Under the pieces are notes generated by a model. The model had not been told where the DNA came from, ran no database searches, and saw only the letters and a list, made by a program, of their open reading frames with translations. A stretch of 6,943 nt of DNA from Chloroflexota bacterium. Lineage in GTDB: Bacteria; Chloroflexota; Dehalococcoidia; JAUQQI01. Below, in pieces: positions 1-6,653 of the stretch; within the stretch, counting starts at the first letter, position 1, and the number at the start of each line of letters is the position of its first letter. Both the position numbers and the translations under genes were made by a program. The DNA is taken from positions 1 through 6,943 of the forward strand of contig JAUQQI010000147.1 in the NCBI GenBank assembly GCA_030549955.1, given 5' to 3'.

Positions 1-930
1 CTGGGGGATGCCGGCCGGCCCCGGAGAGTCAAGCCGGATGAGCAGGGCAATCAGCAGCCAGAGGGGCGAAAGGCTCAGGCGTACCAGGCCGGCGACAACA
101 ATGTCAATGGCCCGCTTGAGCAGAAGGCTGGTGGGGCTGAGGTTCCGGGGGCTTAAACTGACCAGGGGTATCCCATCCAGGTCATCGACGTTGACCCGGC
201 GCAGACTGATCTCGTAAAGGTCCGGAACAACCCGGAAATCGAGGCCCGCCCGGCGGCAGCCCCGGACAAGCTCCATCAGCCGCTCATGGGAGACATTCGG
301 CTGGGCGATGATGAACTCGTCAACTTTAAGCTCCCGGGCGACCTTCTCGGCGGCGCTGAGGGGCCCGAGCCAGCGGAAGCGGCCGATATCGTCGGTTACC
401 TGGTCATCCAGGAACCCCAGGAGCCGGTAATCCCCGGCGCTTCCGGTCGTCAGGGTGTGCATGACGAGCTGAGCAAGGGGGCCGGCACCGATGACCACCG
501 TCTGCCGGACGCCGATGCCCCGCCGGCGCAGGAGGCCGAGGACAGCCCGGCCGCCCAGCCGGAAGACCAGACTTGCAGCGGCGGCGGTCGCCCAGGCGAA
601 CACAAAGAGGAGCCGGGAGTACGGGTAGCCGTAATAGAGAAACGCCGACGCAAGCAGAAGCATCGACCCAACGCTGGTGGAGGCCACCAGCCGCCCGGCC
701 TCATCCAGGAACGAATCCCGAAATGGCCGGGCGTACGCCCCGGCGATGGCATGGCTGGCCGTCAGCAGGCCGGCGAAGGCGAGTTGGAGGGGCAGCAGGT
801 CGCCGTAAGGGACGAAGCTCGCCTCCGGGACCTCCCGGCCCAGCTCCAGGATGTACCGGCCATAGTAGGCCAGGGCGAACGCCCCGTTGAGTAAAAGGAA
901 ATCGGTCAGGGCGACGGCAAATCTGAGCAT
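1..930 (-). CDS. Polyprenyl glycosylphosphotransferase (WcaJ/WbaP-like priming enzyme), 3' end cut by window edge
   Basis: The frame is open for 310 codons from the ATG at 930-928 to base 1, with no stop. Family role: membrane transfer of a sugar-1-phosphate from a nucleotide sugar to undecaprenyl phosphate, the first step of exopolysaccharide or O-antigen assembly. Visible parts: hydrophobic N-terminal segments (about residues 5-26, 43-63, 86-105, 108-124), a Rossmann-like domain of the CoA_binding_3 type starting at VVIGAGPLAQ (145-154), the linker LDGIPLVSLSP (251-261), then the start of the catalytic domain with LKRAIDIV (271-278), a hydrophobic hairpin and DSPGP (301-305). The cytoplasmic catalytic part lies beyond the edge. 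The last residues, AGIPQ, differ from the usual aromatic/FRQ continuation. The start is 8 bases after the kinase stop. An AGGAG sits only 2 bases before the ATG, so initiation may depend on coupling. The substrate sugar cannot be read from this sequence. Confidence 0.9.
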   Translation of the reverse strand, partial: MLRFAVALTDFLLLNGAFALAYYGRYILELGREVPEASFVPYGDLLPLQLAFAGLLTASHAIAGAYARPFRDSFLDEAGRLVASTSVGSMLLLASAFLYYGYPYSRLLFVFAWATAAAASLVFRLGGRAVLGLLRRRGIGVRQTVVIGAGPLAQLVMHTLTTGSAGDYRLLGFLDDQVTDDIGRFRWLGPLSAAEKVARELKVDEFIIAQPNVSHERLMELVRGCRRAGLDFRVVPDLYEISLRRVNVDDLDGIPLVSLSPRNLSPTSLLLKRAIDIVVAGLVRLSLSPLWLLIALLIRLDSPGPAGIPQ

Positions 931-938
931 CGCTCCTA

Positions 939-1958
939 TCAGGCCGGGTCGGCCGGAAGGGTCATCCCCTGATCCTCCAGTTCTCCAAGCGCGTCGGCCA
1001 GTTCGTCAACGCCGACCGGAACGGCCCCGACCTTCCCGACCACCAGTCCGGCGGCCACGGCCGCAATTCGGGCGGCCTGGACGAGATCCCCACCGGCCGT
1101 CAGGCTTAAGGTCAGGGCGGCGATAGTGGTATCCCCGGCACCGGTCACATCCCGGACCTCCCGCCGGCCCACCGCCGGGACGACCTGCGGGGCTGTCCCA
1201 GGCCTGAAAAGCATCATGCCCTGTTCGCCCATGGTGATCACAAGGCTTGAGCAGTTCAGGCGCTCGAGCAGGCTCTGCCCGGCCGCGGCCACATCCTCAT
1301 AGCCTGAGAGCCGTCGGCCGAGGACAGCTTCGGCTTCCCGCAGGTTTGGTTTGATAAGCTCAACCCCGTGATATTCAAAGAACTGTTCGAGCTTCGGGTC
1401 GACGCTGCGGAGCAGGCCCCGCCGGCCGGCCCGGGCCTTCACCTCGGCGATTACCCGGGGGGTAAGGACACCCTTGTTGTAATCCTCAAAAATGACCGCA
1501 TCAGCCCCCGCCAGCAGGGCCTCCAGCCGGTCAAGAAGCGCGTCCTCGACGGCCGGCGGAATCGGCTCGGTGAATTCCCGGTCGGCCCGGACAACCTGCT
1601 GGTTGTGGGCAATGATCCGGGTCTTCAGGGTCGTCGGTCGGTCGGGGTCGGTGACCAGTCCGGCGTCGTCGATGTCCTGGCTGCCAAGGGCTTCCCGGAG
1701 AAGCCGGGCGGCGTGGTCGCCCCCAACCACGCCGATGAGGAGGGGTTCAGCCCCGAGGGCCTTGATGTTCGCGGCCACGTTGGCCGCCCCTCCGGGCCGA
1801 ACCGTCTGGTTTTTTATCTCAACGACCGGCACCGGCGCCTCGGGGGATATCCGGGTTACCGTGCCCCAGAGGTACTCGTCGAGCATGACGTCGCCGACGA
1901 TGATGATGCGCTTCGCCCGCCAGTTTCGGATGATGGCCAGGAGCTCGGCTGAACTCAT
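939..1958 (-). CDS. hldA: D-glycero-beta-D-manno-heptose-7-phosphate kinase (HldE/RfaE kinase domain only)
   Basis: A PfkB/ribokinase-family kinase of 339 residues. Family role: ATP-dependent phosphorylation of D-glycero-D-manno-heptose 7-phosphate at C1 to the 1,7-bisphosphate, in the cytoplasm, for ADP-heptose synthesis. The N-terminal IIIVGDVMLDEYLWG (18-32), the sugar-binding RPGGAANVA (54-62) and the catalytic DVTGAGDT (270-277, base D276) are all clear, and VGKVGAVPV (307-315) closes the fold as in HldE. E. coli HldE is bifunctional at about 477 residues. Here the protein stops after the kinase domain, so the cytidylyltransferase-like second domain must be encoded elsewhere (HldC type). 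The ATG at 1958 is preceded by GAGGGGA about 12 bases upstream, a rather long spacing. The gene follows the deoxyhypusine-synthase-like gene by 26 bases and precedes the glycosylphosphotransferase by 8, consistent with one operon. Confidence 0.93.
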   Translation of the reverse strand: MSSAELLAIIRNWRAKRIIIVGDVMLDEYLWGTVTRISPEAPVPVVEIKNQTVRPGGAANVAANIKALGAEPLLIGVVGGDHAARLLREALGSQDIDDAGLVTDPDRPTTLKTRIIAHNQQVVRADREFTEPIPPAVEDALLDRLEALLAGADAVIFEDYNKGVLTPRVIAEVKARAGRRGLLRSVDPKLEQFFEYHGVELIKPNLREAEAVLGRRLSGYEDVAAAGQSLLERLNCSSLVITMGEQGMMLFRPGTAPQVVPAVGRREVRDVTGAGDTTIAALTLSLTAGGDLVQAARIAAVAAGLVVGKVGAVPVGVDELADALGELEDQGMTLPADPA

Positions 1959-1984
1959 CGTAACGATATTTCCCCTCTCGAAGT

Positions 1985-2935
1985 TTACTCGAGGCCGTCG
2001 ATGAGGGCCTGGGCGAGGAGCGGGACCATCAGCTCGTGGTGGCCGGTAATGTGAATCCCCCGGCCGCCCCGCAGGGTCGGCCGCCGCAGGACATTCTCCG
2101 ACGGCCGGTAGTGACGGGCCATATCCAGGTTGACTGTTGTGAAGTGTTCAACCCGGTGGCCCAGGTTCCGGGCCAGGTTGAGGGCCTTTAAAAACACCTC
2201 GGGCAGGACGACCGCCGACCCAACGTTAAGATAGACCCCGCCTTCCAGACGGGCAACCAGGCCCGCAAACCGCAAAAAATCCTCGAAGCTGGCGGCGCCC
2301 AGGGCATCCCCCCGGGCCGAAGGGTGCATGTGGATTATGTCCGCCCCGATGGTTACATGCAGGGTTGCGGGGATGCCCCGCCGGTAGGCCTGGGCGAACA
2401 GGCTGATATCGGCGTTCGGGGCGTTAAGCTCGAGGACCTTCCGGCCGACCATCTCGCCCCACCCGGTGCCGGTTGTCATCGCCTCAACGGCGCACTCGTT
2501 GAGATACCGGCCCGTTTCCTCGGCCATGCCGAAGGTGCCGGCGGCCAGGCCCTCGGCAACGTCTTCCGAGGTCTGCCCGACCAAAGCCAGCTCAAAGTCA
2601 TGGATTGCTCCGGCCCCGTTCATCGCCAGCCCGCTGACGTAGCCGGCATCCATCAGGGCAATAATCACCGGGTTAAGGCCGACCTTAATGACGTGGGCCC
2701 CAAGGCCCCAGATGACCGGACGGCCCGAATCCCGGGCCTGACGAACCGCCCGCACCACCGCCCGCAACTCCTCGGCGGCGAGGAGGCGGGGCAGCCGCCC
2801 GAAAAACTCCCGGAATGTGCTTCCCGGTTGGGGCGGCCCGGCCAGGGCCTCCCGGACAACCTTGCTGGGCCGGGACGGCAGGGGCACGGTCCGGGCGAGC
2901 CGGTGGTCGAGGCGGGGAAACTCAGGACTGCCCAC
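1985..2935 (-). CDS. Deoxyhypusine-synthase-like protein of unknown function in a heptose operon
   Basis: A 316-residue protein. The start chosen is GTG at 2935, because AGGAGG lies 9 bases upstream and the frame before it only shadows gmhA. By eye it resembles the deoxyhypusine synthase fold (PF01916, NAD-dependent): [19 protein letters not shown] (71-89), a [16 protein letters not shown] block (100-115) where the synthases have their TAGG-type loop, [18 protein letters not shown] (188-205), and [19 protein letters not shown] (232-250). The C-terminal [10 protein letters not shown] (278-287) and [12 protein letters not shown] (296-307) correspond to the region where eukaryotic enzymes carry the catalytic lysine, yet no lysine occurs after K250. 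Bacteria lack the usual eIF5A, so hypusine formation is not credible. The gene overlaps gmhA by 14 bases and is followed 26 bases later by the heptose kinase, which ties it to heptose or surface-glycan metabolism. The actual reaction is unknown. The family call is fairly secure; the function is not. Confidence 0.83.
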   Translation of the reverse strand: MGSPEFPRLDHRLARTVPLPSRPSKVVREALAGPPQPGSTFREFFGRLPRLLAAEELRAVVRAVRQARDSGRPVIWGLGAHVIKVGLNPVIIALMDAGYVSGLAMNGAGAIHDFELALVGQTSEDVAEGLAAGTFGMAEETGRYLNECAVEAMTTGTGWGEMVGRKVLELNAPNADISLFAQAYRRGIPATLHVTIGADIIHMHPSARGDALGAASFEDFLRFAGLVARLEGGVYLNVGSAVVLPEVFLKALNLARNLGHRVEHFTTVNLDMARHYRPSENVLRRPTLRGGRGIHITGHHELMVPLLAQALIDGLE

Positions 2936-3509
2936 CGCAGAGCGCCTCCTCGACCAGGTCGCACAAAATGTGGCCCAGGGTGATGTGACACTCCTGGACC
3001 CGGGCTGTGTCGTCGGACGGGACGACCAGGGCGACGTCGACGAGGGCCGCCAGGGGGCCGCCGTCCCGGCCCGCAAGGCCGACAGTTCTCAGACCGAGGG
3101 CCCGGGCGGTCTCGACCGCCCGCAGGACGTTCGGGCTCCGGCCACTGGTGCTGATGGCCACAAGCACGTCCCCGGGCCGGCCCAGGGCCTCAACCTGCCG
3201 GCTGAAGACCTCGTCGAACCCGAAGTCGTTGCCGATGGCTGTCAGGGCCGACGTATCCACCGTCAGGGCGAGGGCGGCCCAGCCGGGCCGGTTCCGCCGG
3301 TAGCGGCCGACCAGCTCGGCGGCCAGATGCTGGCTGTCGGCGGCGCTGCCGCCGTTCCCGCAGAACATCACCTTGTTTCCCCGGGCAAGGGCTTCGGCCA
3401 CGAGGCGGGCCGCGGCCGCAAGGGGCTCGGCCAGGTTCTCGGCCAGCCAGAGTTTGAGCCGGGCCGACTCGGCAAGCTGGGCCCGGACCGCGTCGACCGG
3501 GTCCGTCAC
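2922..3509 (-). CDS. gmhA: Phosphoheptose isomerase (sedoheptulose 7-phosphate isomerase)
   Basis: A SIS-domain protein of 195 residues, the normal GmhA length. Family role: conversion of sedoheptulose 7-phosphate to D-glycero-D-manno-heptose 7-phosphate, the first committed step of ADP-heptose synthesis, in the cytoplasm as a zinc-dependent tetramer. The sugar-phosphate loop [17 protein letters not shown] (50-66), the [20 protein letters not shown] block (86-105) and [12 protein letters not shown] (118-129) are all present. Residues matching the metal and active-site set of E. coli GmhA fall at the same numbers: H61, E65, Q172 and H180. The start is GTG at 3509, overlapping the heptosyltransferase stop as GTGA, with GGAGG 6 bases upstream. 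The 3' end overlaps the next gene by 14 bases. Nothing suggests damage, and the kinase for the next-but-one product is two genes downstream. Confidence 0.97.
   Translation of the reverse strand: MTDPVDAVRAQLAESARLKLWLAENLAEPLAAAARLVAEALARGNKVMFCGNGGSAADSQHLAAELVGRYRRNRPGWAALALTVDTSALTAIGNDFGFDEVFSRQVEALGRPGDVLVAISTSGRSPNVLRAVETARALGLRTVGLAGRDGGPLAALVDVALVVPSDDTARVQECHITLGHILCDLVEEALCGGQS
2945..2950 (-). promoter_or_regulatory. Ribosome binding site that sets the GTG start of the deoxyhypusine-synthase-like gene
   Basis: AGGAGG on the minus strand, 9 bases before GTG at 2935, within the gmhA coding region (it encodes part of the C-terminal EEA). It decides the start: the frame extends up to 3076, but the extra 47 residues are an out-of-frame shadow of gmhA. 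Confidence 0.8.
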
Positions 3510-4732
3510 CGTACGCCTCCGGCCCGCTGTCCGACCCCGGCCGGCTTGCCCAGAAGCTCAACGGCGGCCTCAACGATTCGCCGGACCGGGATAAGCGTAA
3601 GGCAGTAATTTTCAATGTGCCGGCAGTGGACATGGTCGCACGGCCGGCAGGGCAGGTCGATTTCTAAAAGCCGGTATTCGGTCCGGTACGGGTGGTACTT
3701 TGCCGGCTCAGACGGACCGAAGAAGGTGACAACGGGGACCCCAGCGGCGGCCGCAAAGTGCATCGGGGCGCTGTCGTTGCCGATAAAAAGGTCGACCTCC
3801 CGGAGGACGGCCGCCGTCTGGCGCAGGCTCAGCCGGCCCACCAGGTTGACAACCGGGCCGTCGTAACCCCCAATAAACCGGGCGGCGAGCCCGGCTTCGT
3901 CCGGGCCGCCGACCAGGTAGATAACCATTTCCGGGTAGAGCTGGCGGAGCCGCCGGGCGGCGGCCGCAAACTTCGGCACCGGCAGGCACTTGGTTGCGAA
4001 CCCGGCTCCCAGGTGAAAGGCAACCCGGGGCTGCCCGCCCGAGCCGGCGGCAACGTTCCGGCCAAAGTCGACCTCTTCCGGCCGGAATGGGACCTCCGGT
4101 CCGCCGTCGACCGGCCGGGCGCCGACGAGGCCGACGACGGCCTGGGCAAAGTCGACCCGGTGAACAGGCTGGTCCGGGCCGAGGCTGACGTGAAGCCAGG
4201 AACCTCCGCCCCGGGCGTCGCTGCCGACCCGGAGTTTTGGGCCCAGGAGCCACATGAAGAGGATATCCCGGGGGTCACCCCGGAGCTCGACGGCGGCGTC
4301 GAAGGCCTCCTTCCGGAGGCGGCGGACGGCCTTAAAAAGCTCAACGCCCACCTTTACCCGGTTCAGCCGCTCGCCCCGCCAGGCCCGGTGCCAGGGAACC
4401 TTCACGGCCCAGATGCGGTCGAGGGCCGGGTGGCCGTCGAGGAGGGCGGCCCCGGCCGGGTCGGCGACGAGGTGCAGTTCGGCCCCCGGAAACCGGCGCC
4501 GCAGGGCCCGAATAGCCGGCTCTGAGAGGAGGACGTCGCCGATGGAGTCGAGCCGGACGACGGCGATTTTAAGCCCCTGGCCTTCCCCGGTTGTCAACCG
4601 GGTGAAGACCTCCTTCCAGGCCCGGTTCCGGCCTGTCAGGCGGTCAAAAAGGCCGATAAGCTGGGCGATGGGGCGTTCGAGCCAGCGAATGAGCCGGCTT
4701 TTGACCCTGCGGTCGAGGCCCATCATCGTCAC
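3506..4732 (-). CDS. Glycosyltransferase family 9 protein (ADP-heptose:LPS heptosyltransferase type)
   Basis: A 408-residue GT-B fold enzyme. Family role: transfer of heptose from ADP-heptose to a lipopolysaccharide core acceptor at the inner face of the membrane. An N-terminal basic extension of about 54 residues precedes the first Rossmann domain, [20 protein letters not shown] (55-74), in which D66 aligns with the catalytic aspartate of WaaC-type enzymes. The second domain has [17 protein letters not shown] (239-255) and the donor-binding block [19 protein letters not shown] (315-333), followed by [13 protein letters not shown] (337-349). A cysteine cluster follows (C362, C365, C370, C377). 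The start is uncertain: GTG at 4732, ATG at 4726 or ATG at 4723, with no good Shine-Dalgarno sequence for any. The gene ends in a GTGA overlap with gmhA. Whether it acts as heptosyltransferase I, II or III cannot be told. Confidence 0.93.
   Translation of the reverse strand: MTMMGLDRRVKSRLIRWLERPIAQLIGLFDRLTGRNRAWKEVFTRLTTGEGQGLKIAVVRLDSIGDVLLSEPAIRALRRRFPGAELHLVADPAGAALLDGHPALDRIWAVKVPWHRAWRGERLNRVKVGVELFKAVRRLRKEAFDAAVELRGDPRDILFMWLLGPKLRVGSDARGGGSWLHVSLGPDQPVHRVDFAQAVVGLVGARPVDGGPEVPFRPEEVDFGRNVAAGSGGQPRVAFHLGAGFATKCLPVPKFAAAARRLRQLYPEMVIYLVGGPDEAGLAARFIGGYDGPVVNLVGRLSLRQTAAVLREVDLFIGNDSAPMHFAAAAGVPVVTFFGPSEPAKYHPYRTEYRLLEIDLPCRPCDHVHCRHIENYCLTLIPVRRIVEAAVELLGKPAGVGQRAGGVR
3516..3520 (-). 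promoter_or_regulatory. Ribosome binding site for the gmhA GTG start
   Basis: GGAGG on the minus strand, 6 bases before GTG at 3509, inside the 3' end of the heptosyltransferase gene. Together with the GTGA stop-start overlap it supports translational coupling. Confidence 0.75.
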
Positions 4733-4733
4733 G

Positions 4734-4739
4734 ATTATA
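4734..4739 (-). promoter_or_regulatory. Possible -10 box (TATAAT) in front of the heptosyltransferase gene
   Basis: A perfect TATAAT on the minus strand lies in the 35-base gap between two glycosyltransferase genes, an AT-rich island in very GC-rich DNA. It ends 7 bases before ATG at 4726, the geometry expected for a leaderless transcript starting at that ATG. The hexamer 17 bases upstream, GGGGTC at 4757-4762, is not a good -35 element. The match could be chance. Confidence 0.25.
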
Positions 4740-4741
4740 AC

Positions 4742-4755
4742 ACCGGGTGCCCGGT
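4742..4755. repeat. Short inverted repeat upstream of the heptosyltransferase gene
   Basis: ACCGGG and CCCGGT arms of 6 bases flank a 2-base centre. It lies between the stop of the GT4 gene (4768) and the TATAAT element. It could be an operator half-site pair. CCGG-containing palindromes are frequent in this DNA, so chance is a real alternative. The loop is too small and no T-run follows, so it is not called a terminator. Confidence 0.3.
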
Positions 4756-4767
4756 AGACCCCCGACC

Positions 4768-5883
4768 TTAGCCCCGGGCCAGGATGAGCCGGTGGTAGAA
4801 CCTCCGGGTCTGCTCGGCAACGGTCCGGTGGGAGAATCGGGCAACCGCCTGCTTTTGACCGAGCTGACCGAGAATCTGGCGAAGGGTCGGGTCAAGCATG
4901 AGCCGGCGGATTGCCCCCCGGAGTCCGAGGATATCCCCCTCCGGCACCACGATCCCCCCATCCCCGATGGTCCGGGGCACCTCGCCCGAATCGCTGCCGA
5001 TGACGGGGACCCCGCACGCCTGCGCCTCGACGATGACCCGGCCAAACTGCTCCTTCCACCGGCGGCCGGTCCGGGACGGGACGACGAGCACGTCGACCGA
5101 CCGGTAAAACTCCGGCATCTCGGCCGAGGCGAAGGGTCCGAGCAGGCGCCAGCGGTTGCCGAGTTCCCGGAGCCGGCCCTCAATTCGACGGCGGACGGCC
5201 GGGTCCGAACCGAATCCGCCGACGATTAAGAGCTCCCAGTCGCCTTCCAGGCCGGCCATCGCGTCCAAGAGCCAGTCCGCCCCCTTTTCGGGTACGAGCC
5301 GGCCGACAAACCCGACCCGAAAGGGCCCCGACCGGGGGCGGGGTTCGGGCCGGAAAAGCTCCGGGTCAACTCCGAACTGGGGAATGACGGCCACCGGGCC
5401 GGTGAACCCCCGCCGGCGCAGAACCTGCTCGGCCTCCAGGTTGCCTGCGATCGCCCCGGCCACGCCGGCAAAGACCGCCCGCTGGAACCACGAAAACGGG
5501 GGCGGGATCGGGTTAAGCATGTTCTGCCAGGTAAAGAAAAGACAGACGGCACCGGCGCGGCGGGCAAGCCGGAGGCCGTGAAACGTCACCAGGTCGTACG
5601 GCTCTTCGTCCAGGTGAACCAGGTCGGGCTTGAACTCGGCGAGCACCCGGCTCAGCCCGGGATAATAGTGCAGGTGGACGTGGCCGTTAAACCGGGGTGG
5701 CAGGATAAAGACCCGATAGCCCTCGTCGTCGCCGGGCTCGAAGGGGGCGACGTCCCGGCCGAACCGCCAGAAGGGCGGGACAACCAGGCCGAGCTCGACG
5801 TCGCCCGTCTCGACCAGGGCCCGCAACTTCTTGCGGTACTCGGCCACATAGCAGGCCTTCGAAACCATCAGAACCCGCAGCAT
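4768..5883 (-). CDS. Glycosyltransferase family 4 (GT-B, retaining)
   Basis: A 371-residue protein, typical for GT4. It probably adds a hexose from a nucleotide sugar to a lipid-linked or core glycan on the cytoplasmic side; donor and acceptor are unknown. The N-terminal domain starts with LRVLMVSKA (2-10) and includes FFTWQNMLNPIPPPFSWFQR (116-135), a block seen in one GT4 subgroup. The domain linker is VIPQFGVDPELF (166-177). The C-terminal domain opens with FRVGFVGRLVPEKGADWLL (188-206) and carries the EX7E motif as E278 and E286 in EQFGRVIVEAQACGVPVIGS (278-297). The ATG at 5883 overlaps the methyltransferase end by 16 bases. No strong Shine-Dalgarno sequence is visible, so coupling is likely. 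The gene ends at 4768, leaving the largest gap of the operon, 35 bases, before the heptosyltransferase. Confidence 0.92.
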   Translation of the reverse strand: MLRVLMVSKACYVAEYRKKLRALVETGDVELGLVVPPFWRFGRDVAPFEPGDDEGYRVFILPPRFNGHVHLHYYPGLSRVLAEFKPDLVHLDEEPYDLVTFHGLRLARRAGAVCLFFTWQNMLNPIPPPFSWFQRAVFAGVAGAIAGNLEAEQVLRRRGFTGPVAVIPQFGVDPELFRPEPRPRSGPFRVGFVGRLVPEKGADWLLDAMAGLEGDWELLIVGGFGSDPAVRRRIEGRLRELGNRWRLLGPFASAEMPEFYRSVDVLVVPSRTGRRWKEQFGRVIVEAQACGVPVIGSDSGEVPRTIGDGGIVVPEGDILGLRGAIRRLMLDPTLRQILGQLGQKQAVARFSHRTVAEQTRRFYHRLILARG

Positions 5884-6653
5884 GGGCTTTTCGGCCGCTC
5901 ACAGGAGACGTGCATAACCACTGCCGAGACGGGAACCCGGCCAAGCAGGGTCGACTCCAGATGGGCCAGGACCCACAGGACCCGGACAAAAAGCCTGAAA
6001 AGCGGATTTCGCCGGAGCCGCCCCGCCCATTCCTCCCGCTCGACATAAAAGAGAAGGTCTTTAACCTGCCCGACCGGGTGCATGCTGTAGCGGACGTTGC
6101 GAACCCGAAAACCGGCTTCCCCGAGAAGTCGCAGGATGTCGGTGTGGCTGAACCGCTGGATGTGGCCGCCGTGGCGTTCCTTCAGGTCGGCCCAGACCTT
6201 AAGCCGGTCCGTCAGCCAGTAGAGGGTGAGGGGCTGGCCTTCGCACGGAACCAGAAGGTGAAACCGGCCCCCTGGCCGCAGGACCCGGAAGGCTTCGGCC
6301 AGGGCCAGGTCCGGCGCCGGCAGGTGCTCCAGGACATCGACCATCAGCACAAAATCGAAGCTTGCGTCCCGGTAAGGCAGGTTATGGGCGTCGGCCAGGA
6401 TGTATTCGGCCGGCTCGGGAAAGGTCCGGCCGCTCCGGAGGCTCACGGCTGATAAGTCACAGCCGTGGAGTTCCCAGCCGGGGCGGTGACGACCGACAGT
6501 TCGCAGGAACCGGCCGGCCCCGCAACCCACCTCCAGCATCCGGCCCGGCCCCGACGGGACCCAGGTCAGGGCCCGTCGGAAGGCAATATTTAAGGGGTGA
6601 ACGTAACCGTCGCCCCAGACCTGGTCAAGCCGAGTGCGCGTAAATATGCCCAA
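5868..6653 (-). CDS. Class I SAM-dependent methyltransferase (Methyltransf_11 type)
   Basis: Called as 261 residues from TTG at 6653. The frame stays open further upstream, but that part is compositionally odd and shadows the preceding glycosyltransferase; GGAGG lies 7 bases before the TTG, and no ATG or GTG fits nearby. Motif I is MLEVGCGAGRFL (39-50). Motif II has GCDLS (64-68). The region ADAHNLPYRDASFDFVLMVD (87-106) followed by VLEHL gives the adenine-binding and post-II parts, and RVLRPGGRF (123-131) is typical motif III. The C-terminal third includes HIQRFSHTDILRLL (164-177), common in glycan-linked methyltransferases, and a basic hydrophobic stretch (about 211-249) that could sit on the membrane. 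It probably methylates a sugar or a lipid-linked precursor; the acceptor is unknown. It overlaps the upstream glycosyltransferase by 64 bases and the downstream one by 16. Confidence 0.88.
   Translation of the reverse strand: MGIFTRTRLDQVWGDGYVHPLNIAFRRALTWVPSGPGRMLEVGCGAGRFLRTVGRHRPGWELHGCDLSAVSLRSGRTFPEPAEYILADAHNLPYRDASFDFVLMVDVLEHLPAPDLALAEAFRVLRPGGRFHLLVPCEGQPLTLYWLTDRLKVWADLKERHGGHIQRFSHTDILRLLGEAGFRVRNVRYSMHPVGQVKDLLFYVEREEWAGRLRRNPLFRLFVRVLWVLAHLESTLLGRVPVSAVVMHVSCERPKSPCCGF

Noticed and set aside
286..894. Plus-strand open frame of 202 codons
   Set aside because: It lies opposite the glycosylphosphotransferase, whose minus-strand frame shows membrane segments and family motifs over the same bases. 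The plus-strand protein is low-complexity and has no recognisable domain.
2936..3076. N-terminal extension of the deoxyhypusine-synthase-like protein
   Set aside because: These 47 codons overlap gmhA out of frame, are W/S/R-rich without conservation, and a strong Shine-Dalgarno sequence marks GTG 2935 instead.
2817..3608. Plus-strand open frame of 263 codons
   Set aside because: It covers the antisense of gmhA and parts of two neighbours. The minus strand has exact GmhA active-site residues, so this is a shadow.
3692..4525. Plus-strand open frame of 277 codons
   Set aside because: It is antisense to the heptosyltransferase and rich in G, P, A, E and V without motifs. Long antisense frames are expected in DNA of this GC content.
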